64,000 bases of DNA from Ursus arctos (GCF_023065955.2 NW_026622997.1:23540001-23604000); one strand, 5' to 3'. Positions 11,285 through 24,199 are shown, counted from the first letter of the stretch. Notes: generated from the sequence alone by a model not told the origin. Program-made: numbers and translations.

Positions 11285-11740
11285 TTAGGCTGCATGTCCT
11301 AGAAAACTCAGAAAGTAGAGGCTTAAATAAGATGGGGGTTTATTTTTCTCATATGACGTGAAGTCCATAGTTAGGAAGTTGCTGGCTTTCGTTTACCAAT
11401 TCGAGGATGTGGTCTTTCGATTATGGTGTAAAGTGAATGTTACTCTCTAGCCATTATACGTATTTTCTAAAAAGGAGAAAGAACCAAATGGGACAAAGCC
11501 CCTTGACTTTGTGCCTCCTTTAAAGGAGCTTTACAGGAAGTCCCACTCAAAACTGTGTGGTGTATGCCAGTGGCTGGAACCATCTCATATGACTACTCTG
11601 TAAGGGAAGCTAGTAAGTATATTTTTGTTTCGAACTGGTCACATTGTTGCCCCTAACTGAATTGGGGTTCTGTTGGTAAGGGAGAAAGGGAGAACTTTAT
11701 CAGGGGATTAACTCGATGTCTTTGCTGTAGATTATAGTCT
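11285..11740. mobile_element. Ancient interspersed repeat, family not assigned
   Basis: The sequence has wording I associate with a widespread old mammalian repeat: 'gaggcttaaataagatgggg' then 'ggtttatttttctcatatg' at about 11320-11355. Later come 'aaaggagctttacaggaagt' and 'cccactcaaaact' at about 11522-11555. At about 11640-11690 it reads 'cacattgttgcccctaactg' and 'ttggggttctgttggtaagg'. The ordered matches support a single element. I cannot name the family or orientation without a library search. Confidence 0.45.
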
Positions 11741-11984
11741 TTGGGGCAAAATACATATTATATTTCTTATTTGTAAGGATTCGTGTATTGGATTAGTTTC
11801 TCGTACTTTTAGACAAATGACCCTTCTTTCTCCTGTTTTCTTTATTAAGAACATCTAAGAAACAGTATAGATGCCACTTGAGAACTTTTTTCTCTTTTTG
11901 GTTACCCTGACCTGGCTCTGATGAAGTAATAACAAAATACAGGAAGAGTTCATGGCTTAGATGTTGCACACACTAATACTGATG

Positions 11985-12020
11985 CTACTACTAATGATGA
12001 TGATGATAGTGATAATAAGG
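11985..12020. repeat. Imperfect (GAT)n/(TGA)n repeat
   Basis: Short run of ATG/ATGATAGTGATAATAA units, impure. Confidence 0.6.
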
Positions 12021-12423
12021 AGTAATTGGGTTTTTCAACATACTTTCTGCTCCTAAGACCTGCTGTTAGCATATTTGAAACGGAATCTTTAAGGAAAGCG
12101 TGTCGTTGTTTCTGAGATTCAGCTTTATGTTACAATAATTACAAGCCTGGTTTAGAAACTAGAAATTTTAAAAGAATTTAGATAGAAAACAAAAGTAGAG
12201 TTTAAAATTGAATATCGTGAAATTCAGTGACCATTCGGAAGACAGGTTGAGACTTAAAATCATTCTATAGTTAAACGTTAGAAAACACTATTTTATGTAG
12301 TTCTAAAAAGTTTGTTTTAGCTGAGAACAATGCTGTTTTTCACTTAAATGGAAATTTAGTGTTGTACATCTAACGTGAAAAAAATGGAGAATTAGAAGTA
12401 ACCACTGAAAATCTAAACAGTGG

Positions 12424-12623
12424 AGGGCATCCGGGTGGCTCAGTTGGTTAAGCCTTCGGCTCAGGTCATGATCCCAGGGTCCTGGGATTGAGTCCTGCAT
12501 TGGGCCTCCTGGACAATGAGGAGTCTGCTTCTCCCGTTACCCCTCTCCCCTGCTCATGATCTCTCTCTCTCTCTCTCTCTCTCTCGCTCTCAGATAAATA
12601 AAATCTTAAAAAAAAAAAAAAAA
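12424..12623 (+). mobile_element. Can-SINE
   Basis: The head agggcatccgggtggctcag is followed by the tRNA-derived part, a CT-rich middle containing a (CT)n run at about 12561-12590, and AATAAAATCTT plus poly(A). Target-site duplications are gaaaatctaaacagtgg (12407-12423) and gaaaatctaaccaatgg (12624-12640), 17 bp with two mismatches. Confidence 0.93.
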
Positions 12624-13273
12624 GAAAATCTAACCAATGGTAAGAGTCCTATAAAACTTGCTGTAGATTTTCTGTGGGTTGTTGCCATTGGATATAATTA
12701 TAGGAAAGTTAAGGATATCAAATTCTCATCCTGGAATGTACCCTGTGCATTCAGCAACAGTGTCTTTTGTGTCCTTGCGAAGATATACTGTTGAACCATT
12801 GTTATGAACTACCAGACAAATTTATGTTCTAATGACCCATTCTTTAGTAGTAGTTTTCTTCTTTTGTTGGATGTCTCTGTGTGCTCACACTTGTCTGCTT
12901 TTCTCAGTGTAGGTGCATCAAGAAAGAAACTGACAGAATCACGTGATAGAAACTGTTGTGGGAAAAGTACAAATTAATGTGTTTGTCAAGGATCTCTTTT
13001 ACAGTATGTTTTAGAATGAACAGCTCATCCTCTGTGCCAGGCAGTGACGTGTTTTCTAGCTCATAAATTTCTTTTCGTTTATAAGGGGTCAGATAAGAAG
13101 AGTTTATGGCAAAACTAAAAAGTTTAATTTGATGCTCTCCTTAAACACATGCCAATATTTTATGATAGTTACTGAAAGACTTATTTTTTTTTTGAATGAG
13201 AAAATGTCAACATATTTCATAGTTTTTTTTTGGTCATCTGTGGTTGAAGCATAGATTAATTTACTGTTTTGAT

Positions 13274-13469
13274 TTTTTTTTTAAAGATTTTATTTATTTA
13301 TTTAACAGAGAGAGACAGCCAGCGAGAGAGGGAACGCAAACAGGGAGAGTGGGAGAGGAAGAAGCAGGCTCCCAGCAGAGGAGCCTGATGTGGGGCTCAA
13401 TCCCAGGACTCTGGGATCATGCCCTGAGCCGAAGGCAGATGCTCAATGACTGAGCCACCCACGCGCCCC
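13274..13469 (-). mobile_element. Can-SINE, antisense
   Basis: The T-rich tail and AAAGATTTTATTTATTTA lie at the left. The GA-rich body follows (gagagggaac, then gtgggagaggaagaagcagg), and the reverse-complement head ends in ctgagccacccacgcgcccc. Target-site duplications tactgttttgat at 13262-13273 and 13470-13481 are a perfect 12 bp. Confidence 0.94.
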
Positions 13470-13481
13470 TACTGTTTTGAT

Positions 13482-14715
13482 GTTTTTACCATTTTAATAA
13501 ATAACAAAGACTTTAGTATACTTGATGAAGTAAATTTTAGAATGGTAGTTAAAAAAATTAAAATAGAACTGATGGATATTCATTGAGCAAATCCTGGGCA
13601 CATGGAGCTTTGAGTTTATATTGCTGATGCCCTTGTTGTCCTTCTGCCTAAGTAACTTCAGGTCAGCGGTTGAGCCTTAGAACTGGATGTGTGAGGAGAG
13701 CACTGACGTGGCTGAGACACTGGGTCTTGGGAAGAAGGTTCACTGGGTAGGGGGGATTAGAGGAGGAGCCTTATCTGTATTCCTAGTGGAGGAGAGGAAG
13801 GTCAAAGACCTGAAATTAGAGAAATCTTTCCTCTCCTGTAATCCAAGGGTGGTAGTTCTGATCTTAGTGGGCTCAGCGATCCTTTTGTGTAACAAGTGCA
13901 TTGTTCTGAGGTGAAATTCATAAATAATATGATCTACCTGTACACATAATAACAAATAACACTGCTCTGAATAGAATTAATGTAAGAGGGAAACCCAAAA
14001 CTTGATAAGGTAATATATGTTTCAAAATGTAAATGTTCAGGCATAGATACAGTAGGAAACATAAGGAATGTGTTTATATAGAATCACACTGAATGTGAGA
14101 GGAGTGAAGGCGGTCTGGTATGTGTGTGGCCTTATTAGCTTAAATACCAGGAATGCGCTTGCCCTAGTGATGAGCCTTTCTCTCAAGCAGATGACATCTC
14201 TTTGGAAAGTTCTCAGTGCAACAAAGTGTGATTTTTTTCCCCCCTCCACTTTCTTAAAAGTTGGATTCCTGAAACTGTTTAAAAAATGCATTGTGTTTAT
14301 ATGTGAAATAGAGTTAGATTCTAGATATTGTAAATAATATTTTTTACCTACATGAATGTTCAGTGGGACATTCAAAATTCATACAGGACATGTGGAATTC
14401 TTTGTACAGGACAGACCTATGGATTAGAAGACGTCTAGCACCTCTGACTTCTGTCCACTAAATGGCAGTTGCAGTCTCCGTTATCATAATCAAAAAGATT
14501 CAATCGATTTAATGACCTAATGGTTTAAATTTTTGTATGGCCTGAAGCACCCAAATCTATATTTAAAAAAAAACCACAGATTTTTAAAATATTTAAAATT
14601 TATATGTATGTATGTACGATTTATACTTATATAAATATATAAAATCATATATAAAAATCATATATATATATGCACATATATATATGAATGAATAATGATG
14701 TCAAAGTGCTCCTTG
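13482..14715. other. Unique AT-rich intronic block
   Basis: No recognisable gene or repeat, apart from the low-complexity ATAT-rich stretch at about 14590-14690 (tatatgtatgtatgtac, then atatatatatgcacatatat). Confidence 0.45.
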
Positions 14716-15140
14716 AATGAAACAGCTTAATTGGACAATTTCCAAAGGGTATGAACAAGCAGTTTATGGAGGAGGAAATGCAAGTAAACATGAAAGAGTT
14801 TCATCCTTACTGGTGGTCAGAGAAATACAATTAAAATGAGATACTGTATTTTGCTGAGTATGTTGTATTTTTTTTCCCAGGAGATCCTGTGCTCCTAAGA
14901 TTGTGGAGAAATGTTTACTCTGATACATTGCTGGTACATTCAAATGTATTTGAATTACTGCCATCTTCTGGGAAAGTAATTTTTTGATAGGTATAAAAAT
15001 AAAAAATATGTATGCCCCTTGACTTAGCAATTCTGTGTTTTATGACCCTCTCCCCTACAGATAAGAAAAGACTCGTCTGCAAGGATAGGGATATAATCAT
15101 CTATTGCATAATTGTTGATAGCAGCCAAAAGGGTTACAAC
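14716..15140 (+). mobile_element. Old L1M ORF2 3' fragment, sense
   Basis: The order of landmarks matches L1 ORF2 near its end in sense direction. It has 'gggtatgaacaagcagttta' (14748-14767), then 'tcagagaaatacaattaaaa'. After these come 'tacattgctggtacattcaa', 'ccccttgacttagcaattct' and 'ttgttgatagcagccaaaag' at its right end. Diverged, without an open frame. Confidence 0.75.
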
Positions 15141-15239
15141 AGCTCTTCCTGCACTCTCTGCTTCCCTTCCATTCTCTCACCTCTCTCTCTGTTCTTCCCT
15201 CCCTTCTTTCAGCTGTACATTCTGAAATAATTCCATACA

Positions 15240-15440
15240 GGTATAGATAAAGCTTCCTTATCCTTTCATTTATGGCTTTATAGAATACTTCTGTGTGCTT
15301 TTACTTATTCATGGATTCATAGAAATAATGTTCTGTCTTATGTACATGATATTTTATTTAACCACTTACCTTCTGATGGACATTTAGGGTTTTTTCCCCC
15401 TAATAATTGGCTATTATAAATATTATCTATGAACATGTTT
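15240..15440 (-). mobile_element. Old L1M fragment, antisense
   Basis: The + strand reads 'ttatttaaccacttacc', then 'ctgatggacatttagggttt' and 'tataaatattatctatgaac'. This is the usual antisense L1M wording before the ORF2 stop. It lies opposite in orientation to the fragment just upstream. Confidence 0.6.
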
Positions 15441-15465
15441 TGACTGGGACTTCATAGAGCCTTAA

Positions 15466-17000
15466 AATTTTTTTAATTTGCATCTTGAAATGATATCATA
15501 CTTATGGAAAAGATGCAAGAGTAGTGCAGAGACGTCCCCTAGACCCCTCCCTGCAGTTCTGTAATGCTCAGATGTCTTACATCACCATAATGCAATTACC
15601 AAAGCAGGAAATGCATATTGATCCGGTACAATGAACTGTTATACAGATCTTACTCACACATTGTCTTTTTTTCTAGTTCAGGGTCTCGTTTTGGATCTCA
15701 CAATGCATTTAGTTGTCGTGCCAGTTTCTTTCAATCTGGGCCAATTTCTCTGTCTTTGTCTTTTATGACATTGACACTTTTGGAGACTACTGGTCAGTTA
15801 TGTCGTAAAACGTTGCCTAATTGGGGCTTTTCTGGATTTCCTCATGATCAGCTTCAGCTGTGCATTTTATCAAGACTACAGGAATGATTACGTGTCCTCA
15901 GTGGGTCAGTCATACCAAGGAGATTCTGGGTTTTGTAACATCTCCTTATGGTTTAACTTTAACATATAGTAACTAGCTGTTAAATTTATTTCATTAAGTG
16001 GGTGGCTTTTGCCTTTCCCCACTGTAAAGTTATTATCTTCCCCTTTGGAATTAATAAGTATTTGGTGATACTTTGGGATTATGCAAATACTCTGTTTATC
16101 ATCATGCTTTCACCATAAAATTTAGCCACTGGTTATTCTTGCCTGCAACAGTTAATACTATAGGGTTTATCAAGTGATTTTTCTATTTTCATCATGCTGT
16201 CTACATTAATTAATTGGAATCTTTCTGTAAGGAAGAGAGCGGGACTCCTATTTATTCATTTATTTCATTATAGAGTCAGGGTTTATTTATTCTGTGGAGC
16301 ATAATAGTCCCTTACTATCATTATTTTATTCCTCAGATTGGTCTGGAGTTGACCAGTGGAAACTCCTTTAGGTTGATTCCTTTCTGGTACATTAGTTAGT
16401 CCAGGCTCATCTTGTCCTCTCCTTGCTTCAGTCCTGAATGGAGCCATTTCTCCGCAGAAGCCTGGTTCCTTTCATTGGTGACTGGTGTAAAGACACCTAA
16501 TCTGAGCACTTTTATGCTCTTCCCAGTGGGATGTCATTGCTTCTAGGCAATGTTAGTGGACAGAGTTAGGAAATGTGTATATGTATACAAATATCTGTAT
16601 CTGTTTATCTGTATCTGTATTAAAAAGCATGAGGTCATACTACTCTCTCTGATTCTGTTTCAACTGCATGGGATTTATTTCTAGCCTTCCCTCCTTTCTT
16701 AACTTCATTGTATAGCTGCAAGAAACATAGCTCTCATTTCCTACCGTGTACATGCTATTTGTTTAAACCCATTAAGCATTATAGAGTAGCTTCAGAATTA
16801 CTAACCCATTCTCCTGTGAAGAAGACATTTTACTAACTAGAATAAAATGTGTAAGTCCTTTTTGTCTTTCATCTTACAATATGTAGCCAAAATGTTGCTT
16901 TCCAAAGCTAGATTGAATGTGGTTATGTTATTAATTTGTTATTCAATTAAGTTAATTTGAAGCCACTTGTATTCCATTATGGATTCTGCCCACTTCCTGT
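15466..17000 (-). mobile_element. L1M long 3' UTR region, antisense (orientation inferred)
   Basis: Characteristic 3' UTR phrases of old L1M families follow in order: 'ttctgtaatgctcagatg', then 'agtttctttcaatctgggcc' (around 15725) and 'ccccactgtaaagttattat' (around 16020). Later come 'ttcttgcctgcaacagttaa' (around 16140), 'ggctcatcttgtcctctcc' (around 16404) and 'tgtcattgcttctaggcaat' (around 16531). No coding capacity. The orientation is inferred from the following antisense ORF2 sequence. Confidence 0.65.
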
Positions 17001-17159
17001 CTGGTTTTAATTTTTTTTGTATTTTTGTTTTTTTAGTATGTGAAATATTAGCATGATTTTCAACATCAGAACTATGCTAAGTAGTTTATCAAGGGAAGGA
17101 TCATTGCCACGTCACCCTTCCCGCTCTCCCCATTACTCTTCTTTTCATCTTCATCCCCC

Positions 17160-19085
17160 CATCTTCCAGTAGCTTCTGGCTCATTCTTCCTTTTATCCAC
17201 ATACAAGCACAAGACCAGTTGTGATTTTCCTATTTCTATCATGCCTTTTATATTTATTAATTGGACTTTTACTGTGAGGAACTGTTCTTTCTCCCTACTT
17301 ATTTATTCAACTATTTATATCTGTATGGACTCATGGTTATTTATGTGGGTCATAATCCCACAGAATAAATTGTACCAAATACTGTATACAGAATCCGTGT
17401 AATTTTCAAAAATTTCCCTTTGTTTTTTACTTAATTCTTTTATTCTGTGATATAGCCTATGAACTTTGTATCCGGTGATAAGAGGTCATCCTCGTTCTTT
17501 CTTATGGCTGCACCATACTGCACTGTGGCCATATCAGGGTTCATTCTACTGGTTTCCTGTGTGTGGACACTTAGATTGTTTCCATTATTTTGTAGTTCCA
17601 GATAGTGCTGCAGTAAGTAAACTCTGGCACATAGATTTTTATACTGTTGGAGGTGTGTCTTCAGGATACATTTCTAGAGTGGAGATTGCTAGGTTGAAAG
17701 GTAAGTGCATATAGAGATAGTGCCAAAATACTCTTCAAAAGGGTTGTGCTGATTTGCATTCTTAATGGGCAGTGTATGAAAATTGGACATTTCCGCAGCC
17801 CCTCAAAAACAGTGTTGTTGTTGTCCTGCTATATAATTCCACCATTTTTCAGTAGGGGAGCATGGTGTCTCAGGGTTATCACTTTCGTTTCTCTCCTTCT
17901 CTGGTTCTTTTTATATGTTTGGCCATTTTTATATCTTTGTTAATTGTTCATGTCTTTTTCTTATTTCTTAAAGTTTTTTACGTATTACAGATATTTGTCT
18001 GTAATATATGTCACAACAGACACATTCTCCCAGTTTTTTTAGTTGCCTTTTGACTGTGCTTATGGTGTTTTAGTGACACATAAAATACTTCATTAAATTT
18101 ATAAAATGTTTTTCCTCAGTTTCTCCTGGATATTGAGTCCTAGTTAAGCCATAGCCTTTCTGTACACTGAACGTAAAGAGAAGCTCACTCGTGGTTTCTT
18201 CTAGTACTTGTTTGGGTTATTCTTTCACATTTGCATCCCTGATCCATTTGGAGTGTGTGTTTATGTACGGTGTCAAGGTATCGCTCTACTTGCATCCTGT
18301 TCAAATAGCTACTTAATTGTCCCAGGGCTCTTTATTAAGCATTTTATCTTTACTCCAGTGTTTTGAGATGCCATCTTTATCATACATTACATTTCCAAAT
18401 TTACCTACGTCTAATCTGAGCTTCTTGCTTTATTCCATGGGTCTGTTTATTTATGTTCCGTCCGCTCTGTGTTTATGGAAGTTTTATTTATGAGTTGATA
18501 TCTGGTAGAGTTAATCTCTCCTTGTGGTTTTTCATTTTTTATGTTTTTTTTTCTCACTATTCTTGCACATCAGTTTCTTCAGGTGAACTTAACTATCACC
18601 TTTCTAACTCCATGACCAAAGTAGTTGGTACTTTTCCTGGTAAATAAAAATTAATCATAAATTAACTTGGGGAGAACCAACATTTTTATGATGTTGATTC
18701 ATCCTATCCAAGAATAGGAGATGGTATGTTTATTCAGGTCTAGTTTTCTTACTCTCAGGGGTGTTTTAATCTTTTTCACAATATAGGTTTAGGGTATATC
18801 TTGTTAAGTTTATCCCTAAGAATTTTATGGTTTTTGTTTGCTATCTTAAGTGCTTTCTCTACCTCTGATGAAGATTCTATTTTTTTGTCTTCAAATTGGT
18901 TATTGTTTGTGTCTTCAAAGTCTATTGTTACTTAATTTTGTATTTTAACTTAATTTTTTATTGTTAATTTTTATCAGTAATTTTTGTAGGATTTTCTAGA
19001 TACACTGCCGTTTCAACTGCAAATAGAGTTTAATTTTTCTTTACCAAATTTTATCCTTTAATTTATTTCTCTTGCCTAATTACGT
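17160..19085 (-). mobile_element. Old L1M, antisense, 3' UTR and ORF2 part
   Basis: It restarts the 3' UTR wording ('ttattaattggacttttact' near 17258; 'tatggactcatggttattta'), so it is a second L1M copy rather than a continuation. It then runs into antisense ORF2: 'cttgcattcttaatgggcag'-like at about 17755, 'tgatccatttggagtgtgtg' at about 18241 and 'ccatgggtctgtttatttat' at about 18436. It ends with 'tatttctcttgcctaattac' at 19063-19082. Many indels and stops. Confidence 0.7.
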
Positions 19086-20640
19086 TGGCAGTAAGCTCAT
19101 TGGCTTGAAGATAGGGAGAGCTTCTTGGAGGCTATCCACTGGACAGGAGATAAGTCTCTGTCTTCTGTAAATCAGCATTTACTGGAAATGCCTCAGCTCC
19201 CTTTTTTTGAGGGTTCTTTTGGAATATTTTCCATTTCATATCATCTGGCTCTATTTTAGACTGAAATCCTTTCACACTTGCAACTTCTGTTTAGTTTTAT
19301 AAGGGTGGTTACAGCATTATTTCATTTATGGATATTTATAAGTTACAATTTTGTTGTCAGTTGTGGCTTTAGAATTAAAGTGCTCTTTTCATGTTTAAAT
19401 CTTTTGGCTTGAATTCTACTTTGCTCTCTTTTGCTTGTTACACCTTTGTATATCCTTTAATTTTAGCCATTCTGAACTATGCTTAAGATGTGTCTCTTAA
19501 TATGTAGAACAGAGTTGGGTCTTGCTTTGTGAGCCAAATTTGAAATCTTGTTTTGTTGATATGACTGATAAATGTGGTCTGAAGTCTCTGGTGATATTTT
19601 GTAATTATACGTTATTTTCTATTTGCTGTGTTTCTCTATGAGATTTTTTTTTTTTTTAATTAATGACATGTCATTTAGGAACATTTGTATTATTCTGTGG
19701 TTACTTTTGTCTCTGTACCTTTTAAATGCCTGTAATCCCGTTACCCATTTAATCGTTTACCATCTGTTGTGTTGGAGTTAAATGGTACCCTTTAACTTCT
19801 GGCTTTTGCCAACCAAAGAACTTATTTTACTTTCTCACCTTTTCCTTTTCTTCACGTTGTTTTTGCATTACTTCTGTTTTGTTACGACATATAACATTTG
19901 CATATTAATCTTCAACTTTCAAAGGTTAATGTCTCCACCTTTATTTTAATCTTAGATTTACAGTTGTGTGTATGAATGGCCTCATCACTCTTTTTCCTGT
20001 CATTAGGTGCATTAAGCTAGAATCTTGGAGAAGGGAGAGTGATTCTTCTCTGTTTAGAAGTGTTTTTACAAGGCATTGATACTTGAAGGACAGCTTGGTT
20101 GGTTATAAAATCCATTATTCATACTTTCTTTCATTGAATTTCTAAACAGTGCTGTTCCGTTGTTGCCTTGCATTGTATTTTGTTTTAGACAGCGCTGATG
20201 CCAGTCAAATTTGTTTGCCTTTGTTCATTGTTTTATCTTTTTTTGCCTAGAGGCCTTGAGCTTTTCTTTATCTTTGAAGCCTATGAGTTTTCTAAGATGC
20301 ATTTGGGAGTTGATTGTTTCAGGTAAATTCTTCCAAGTATTGGTTGGCACTTTCAATGTGTAGATTCAGATCTTTTGTATCTGTGAAGTTTTCTTGGATT
20401 CTAGTTTTAAATATTGGTTTTACCCCCCTCCATGTTTTTGTTTTTGTTTTTTTTTTTTGGTTTTTTGCTCTTCCGTTGGGACTCCAGTTTTATGAATGTT
20501 ATCCCTTCTTTCCTGTTTTCTAATTTTACTGCTTCTCTCTGACATTATTTTTAACTTCTTTTTATCTCATTTTTATTATCTTAATTGTTTTACTGCATTT
20601 CTTCAATACTCTCTATTAAATTTTTATTAGCATTTTAGAA
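19086..20640 (-). mobile_element. Further antisense L1-like sequence (older or rearranged copy)
   Basis: Matches to antisense L1 wording continue after a break in order. Examples are 'ttgaattctactttgctctc' at about 19410, 'aagatgtgtctcttaatatg' at about 19483 and 'acagcttggttggttataaa' at 20090. Others are 'agcttttctttatctttgaa' at about 20259 and 'gttttcttggattctag' at about 20388. The gap in order at about 19085-19400 suggests an internal deletion or a third fragment. Confidence 0.55.
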
Positions 20641-21409
20641 TGCATCTTTAATTTAGATGGCATCATTTTTGGGTGGGCTAGTCAGGAAGGCCCTTTGAAG
20701 GCATAAGTCTAAATATACATCTCAGGTGAATTCTGTAATATTTATTCATAGTAAGAGAAGAACATTCCAGACAGAGCAGAAAAACACTAAAAAAAAGCCA
20801 AAAAACCAAAAAAAACCCCAAAACCTTTTTTTTTCTTTTTTCTGTTCTTACTGCTACAATTCTGGTTCCACCCTCTTCAGGCAAGACCTAGCTATTACGA
20901 GGAATGGAAATTATATGTGGGTAGTGTTCTGTTCTGTTTGGAACAAATTGACAAAGGGTTCATTATGATCAGTAGTGGTGGATAAAATGAATGAATGATT
21001 TCCCCACTAGTAACTTGTGGATATGAAGTAGAGTGAGAATGAGTGGCATTGTTATCCATGGCATAGGCCACCTCGTAGAATAGACTACCATGTGGGGAGA
21101 TCCTTCTAGCTATTTCTTGAACAAATGCTGTCACTCATCTCTCTCGTGTTGGACACTGTAAGAGGCACTGAGGACATGGACCCTGTCTGAAGAAGAGCTA
21201 AAAATAATCCTCTTTAGAGAAGATCTTTAAATATGGTTCTGTTCTGTGTTGAATGGCTTATAGAGAGAGTCAGGTGTAATTAAATTTTGTAGTTCTCTAA
21301 AGATGAATGATTATTGCTTTTGAAATTTATTGGAAGAACATCTTTTAGAATACAATTATGTTGAATTTTAAGAACTTTTTATTGTAATAATTCTAGTCTC
21401 CCAAGTGTT

Positions 21410-21441
<32 letters not shown>

Positions 21442-21447
21442 ACTTTA
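20641..21447. other. Unique intronic sequence with A-rich and T-rich runs
   Basis: An A-rich stretch at about 20788-20835 (aaaaaaagccaaaaaaccaa) and a T run at 21414-21435 are the only visible features. Confidence 0.45.
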
Positions 21448-21546
21448 GGGGCTTCTGGCTGGCTCAGTCAGTAGAGCATATGACTCTTGATCTCACGGTC
21501 ATGAGTTCAAGCCCCACGTTGGGTATAGAGATTACTTTAAAAAAAA
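21448..21546 (+). mobile_element. Short tRNA-Lys-like carnivore SINE
   Basis: About 100 bp: the head GGGGCTTCTGGCTGGCTCAG with a box A-like part, then a box B (GTTCAAGCC in atgagttcaagcccc) and a short A-rich tail. It lacks the long CT-rich body of the standard Can-SINE. It is not a tRNA gene, because the 3' half cannot complete a cloverleaf and an A tail follows. No clear target-site duplication found. Confidence 0.8.
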
Positions 21547-22924
21547 TGCCATTGTATTTGAAGTTAGTTTTCTTATAAATATGAGCCAAATCAAGAAAAA
21601 CTGAGGATGAATTTCCTGCCAGAAAGCACTGTTAGCAGTGTTTGATTCTTTACATTCATTGCTTAAACCACAACTATTCTAGGACTAGTCTTTTTTTAAA
21701 GATGGTTAAAACTAGGACAGGTTGTCACTTCTCTGGAATTGTCCTTTCAAGAAGCAAGACTTTATGAAGACTGAATGTTGTCTGTCACTGTCTACATCTG
21801 TGATTCTCTTTATTCTGATTGAAAGAAAATCTTTACGTCCTGCAAGTAGCTTTATATAGAAAGTTGGCACCGCAGAGAACTTTTGGATCGACCCTTGTGC
21901 CTTAAAAAACATTGAGAGATGTAATTTAACACTGATTTTTCTGTTCAGCAAGGTGAGGCTGTTCGTAACAGGGCAACGTTGAAAGCTGTGTTTCTTGTTT
22001 GCTAACCTGCAGAGAGGTATCTTGTTTTATCATCAAAGTTTTCCAACATCAGGATGTAATTTTAGGAAAATAACAGTTTTTGATACCGAGGATACTATTT
22101 AGTGCCCGAGATGAACAATCAGAAATGAAAAAGCAGGTTAGGAAGCGTGCGTGGCTTCAGCTGTGTGTGTTGCGTCACAGTAGTTGGGAATATTTAGCTC
22201 CAGCGTCTTTCCTGTTGGCCCGCCTTAGCTCGCTTGTTTTCATTGTCATGAATGCATTTACAGTTCCGCGAAAAGATGGCGTCTCGAGGTAGATGAATCC
22301 CTGTACGGACATTAGAGAACACTGTTGAAGTGTGATCTAGAGTCTGAAATATTTCTAGGTAGAAAAGTCCTGTGCATGCCGGCCTTTAGGAAATCCATTT
22401 TTTTCCTGCTGCTTATTTTTGTATCCTCTAACCCCTACTGCCCCTACCCCGTGACTGAACAGGCTTGACCCAGTATCTGCCTGCATCTAAATTCTGTGTT
22501 CTTTCCATTTTACCCTGCTTTGCAAATTTATTGAATTCCTACTCTATGGCAGACATTGTGTTAGAGCCCAAAGATTAAAAAAAAAAAAAACCAGAAGAAG
22601 GCTGAGTCTTTTACTTGAGAGGAAAGGCAGTATGCCAGTTACCAATTTAAAGTTTCTCAGTCCCCAGTATGGTCTTCTTTATGGGACCAAAAGCCCACCC
22701 TGAAGTAATTCTCCCTTGTTAGCCACTGCATTACTAGCATTGTCAATAGAGGGCGTTGGAGAGAGATTGCAAGGTGGGAGTGGCTGGAAGGCTCTTCTCT
22801 GGGTGGCAGCCTCCTTCCTTCTCCTTCCCTGCAGGAGCCGCCTGTGGCTCAGTGGAAGGTGCGGTGTGGCTGTGGTGACAGCATCCATCCCGCCTCCTCT
22901 GTGATCTTGCAGGCCACATCCCTT
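21547..22924. other. Unique intronic block
   Basis: A tiny L2-like piece may lie at about 22530-22575 (attcctactctatggcagac). Otherwise nothing is recognised. The GC-richer part at 22680-22900 yields opposing short frames with no similarity. Confidence 0.4.
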
Positions 22925-22941
22925 AAGAAACTCTGGTTCTA

Positions 22942-23113
22942 GGGATGCCTGGGTGGCTCAGTTGGTGAAGTGTCTGCTTTCGGCTCAGGTCATGATCCCA
23001 GGGTCCTGGGATCAAGTCCTGCATTGGGCTCCATGATCAGTGGGGAGTCTGCTTCTCCCCCTGTCTGCTGCTCCCCCTGCTTGTGGTCTCTCTCTGATAA
23101 AGTCTTAAAAAAA
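22942..23113 (+). mobile_element. Can-SINE
   Basis: Head gggatgcctgggtggctcag, box B GATCAAGTC, CT-rich body shortened, and a short A tail after AGTCTT. Target-site duplications are aagaaactctggttcta (22925-22941) and aagaaactccggttcta (23114-23130), 17 bp with one mismatch. Confidence 0.94.
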
Positions 23114-23130
23114 AAGAAACTCCGGTTCTA

Positions 23131-23483
23131 GCTGTACCATTTGTACTTAGCTGATGTTCTGTTCTTCCTCTGACTGGGTAACGTTTATTTTTCTATTGTC
23201 CAGATCTAACAGCACTTCTCTCTAAAAGTCTTCCTTCAGTTCCAGCCCCAGTTATGTTTCCTAACTTGTACTTCTTTAAAGCAGTCTGGACTTACCATAG
23301 CTATATTGTAACTTTTCGTTGGCCTGTATTTTTTCTCTCCCTGAAAACTGCCCACTCTTGTTTATTTCAGTATACCCGGTGTCTTGCAGAGACTCTCAAA
23401 TGCTTACTGAATCGATTTAAATCTTCTGTTATGCACTTTACTCCTTGCTTCTACCTAGTAAACATTGCTTCTGAGGGAAAATA
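23131..23483. other. Unique intronic sequence, no feature seen
   Basis: Nothing recognised; a chance frame at 23254-23484 has no similarity to a known family. Confidence 0.45.
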
Positions 23484-23650
23484 GTAGCTATCTTTTATTG
23501 AGTTATGTGTGAGGTACTTCTGCATACTCCGTCTTATTTAGCCTGATTTTAAACTCGAGGAAACAGGCATGTTTTGAGGGGCTAAGTATCTTGCCCCCTG
23601 GTTGTTTTTTTTAAAACCTGGATCTGTCCCACTTCAAAGACCCATACATG
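23484..23650 (-). mobile_element. MIR SINE fragment, antisense
   Basis: The reverse-complement MIR wording is visible: 'tagctatcttttattgagtt', 'gtgtgaggtacttctgc', then 'ctcgaggaaacaggcatg' and 'gctaagtatcttgccc'. Diverged and truncated at the head end. Confidence 0.68.
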
Positions 23651-24199
23651 TTCAGAAGGTGTTAAAACTTAAATGAGTTTTTATGTTTCTATCTCTCACT
23701 TTTTAAAAATTTGATATGTTTCTCATGCGTATTTTCATTATAGATCCAGTAGAGAGACATACAATCCAGCATTTGGTTAAAAATTCCTAGTTGTATTTAT
23801 ACTTAGAGATTTATCTGTTAGCAGAAAGTTGCTTATGAATAGTGTCTTGTCCTCTTCAAAGTTGGAATTAATAAAATGGTTCTTTCATCTCTCACAGTTA
23901 TTTCTAGGGAAAGAAAATCACAGGGAAAAACCATAATGTCCGTTTTAGGACTATTATATAATTCCACCTGGAGATAAATTGTGCTTTCTTTGTAACTGAT
24001 TATTTTTTGTTAAAGGTTTATGTTGTGACATTGATTTTCAAAGTCAAAGATGCTTTATCTGGGAATCATTCAGAATTGAATGATAAGAAATGCTGTTTTT
24101 ATTGTAAAAGGCTTGTTTTATACAGCTGGTCTTAGTGTTTAAAATAGCTGATTTTTTCAAAATACCATTGGTTGTTGATCCATAGACTTTTGAAACTAT
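23651..24199. other. Unique AT-rich intronic sequence
   Basis: Nothing recognised. Confidence 0.4.
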
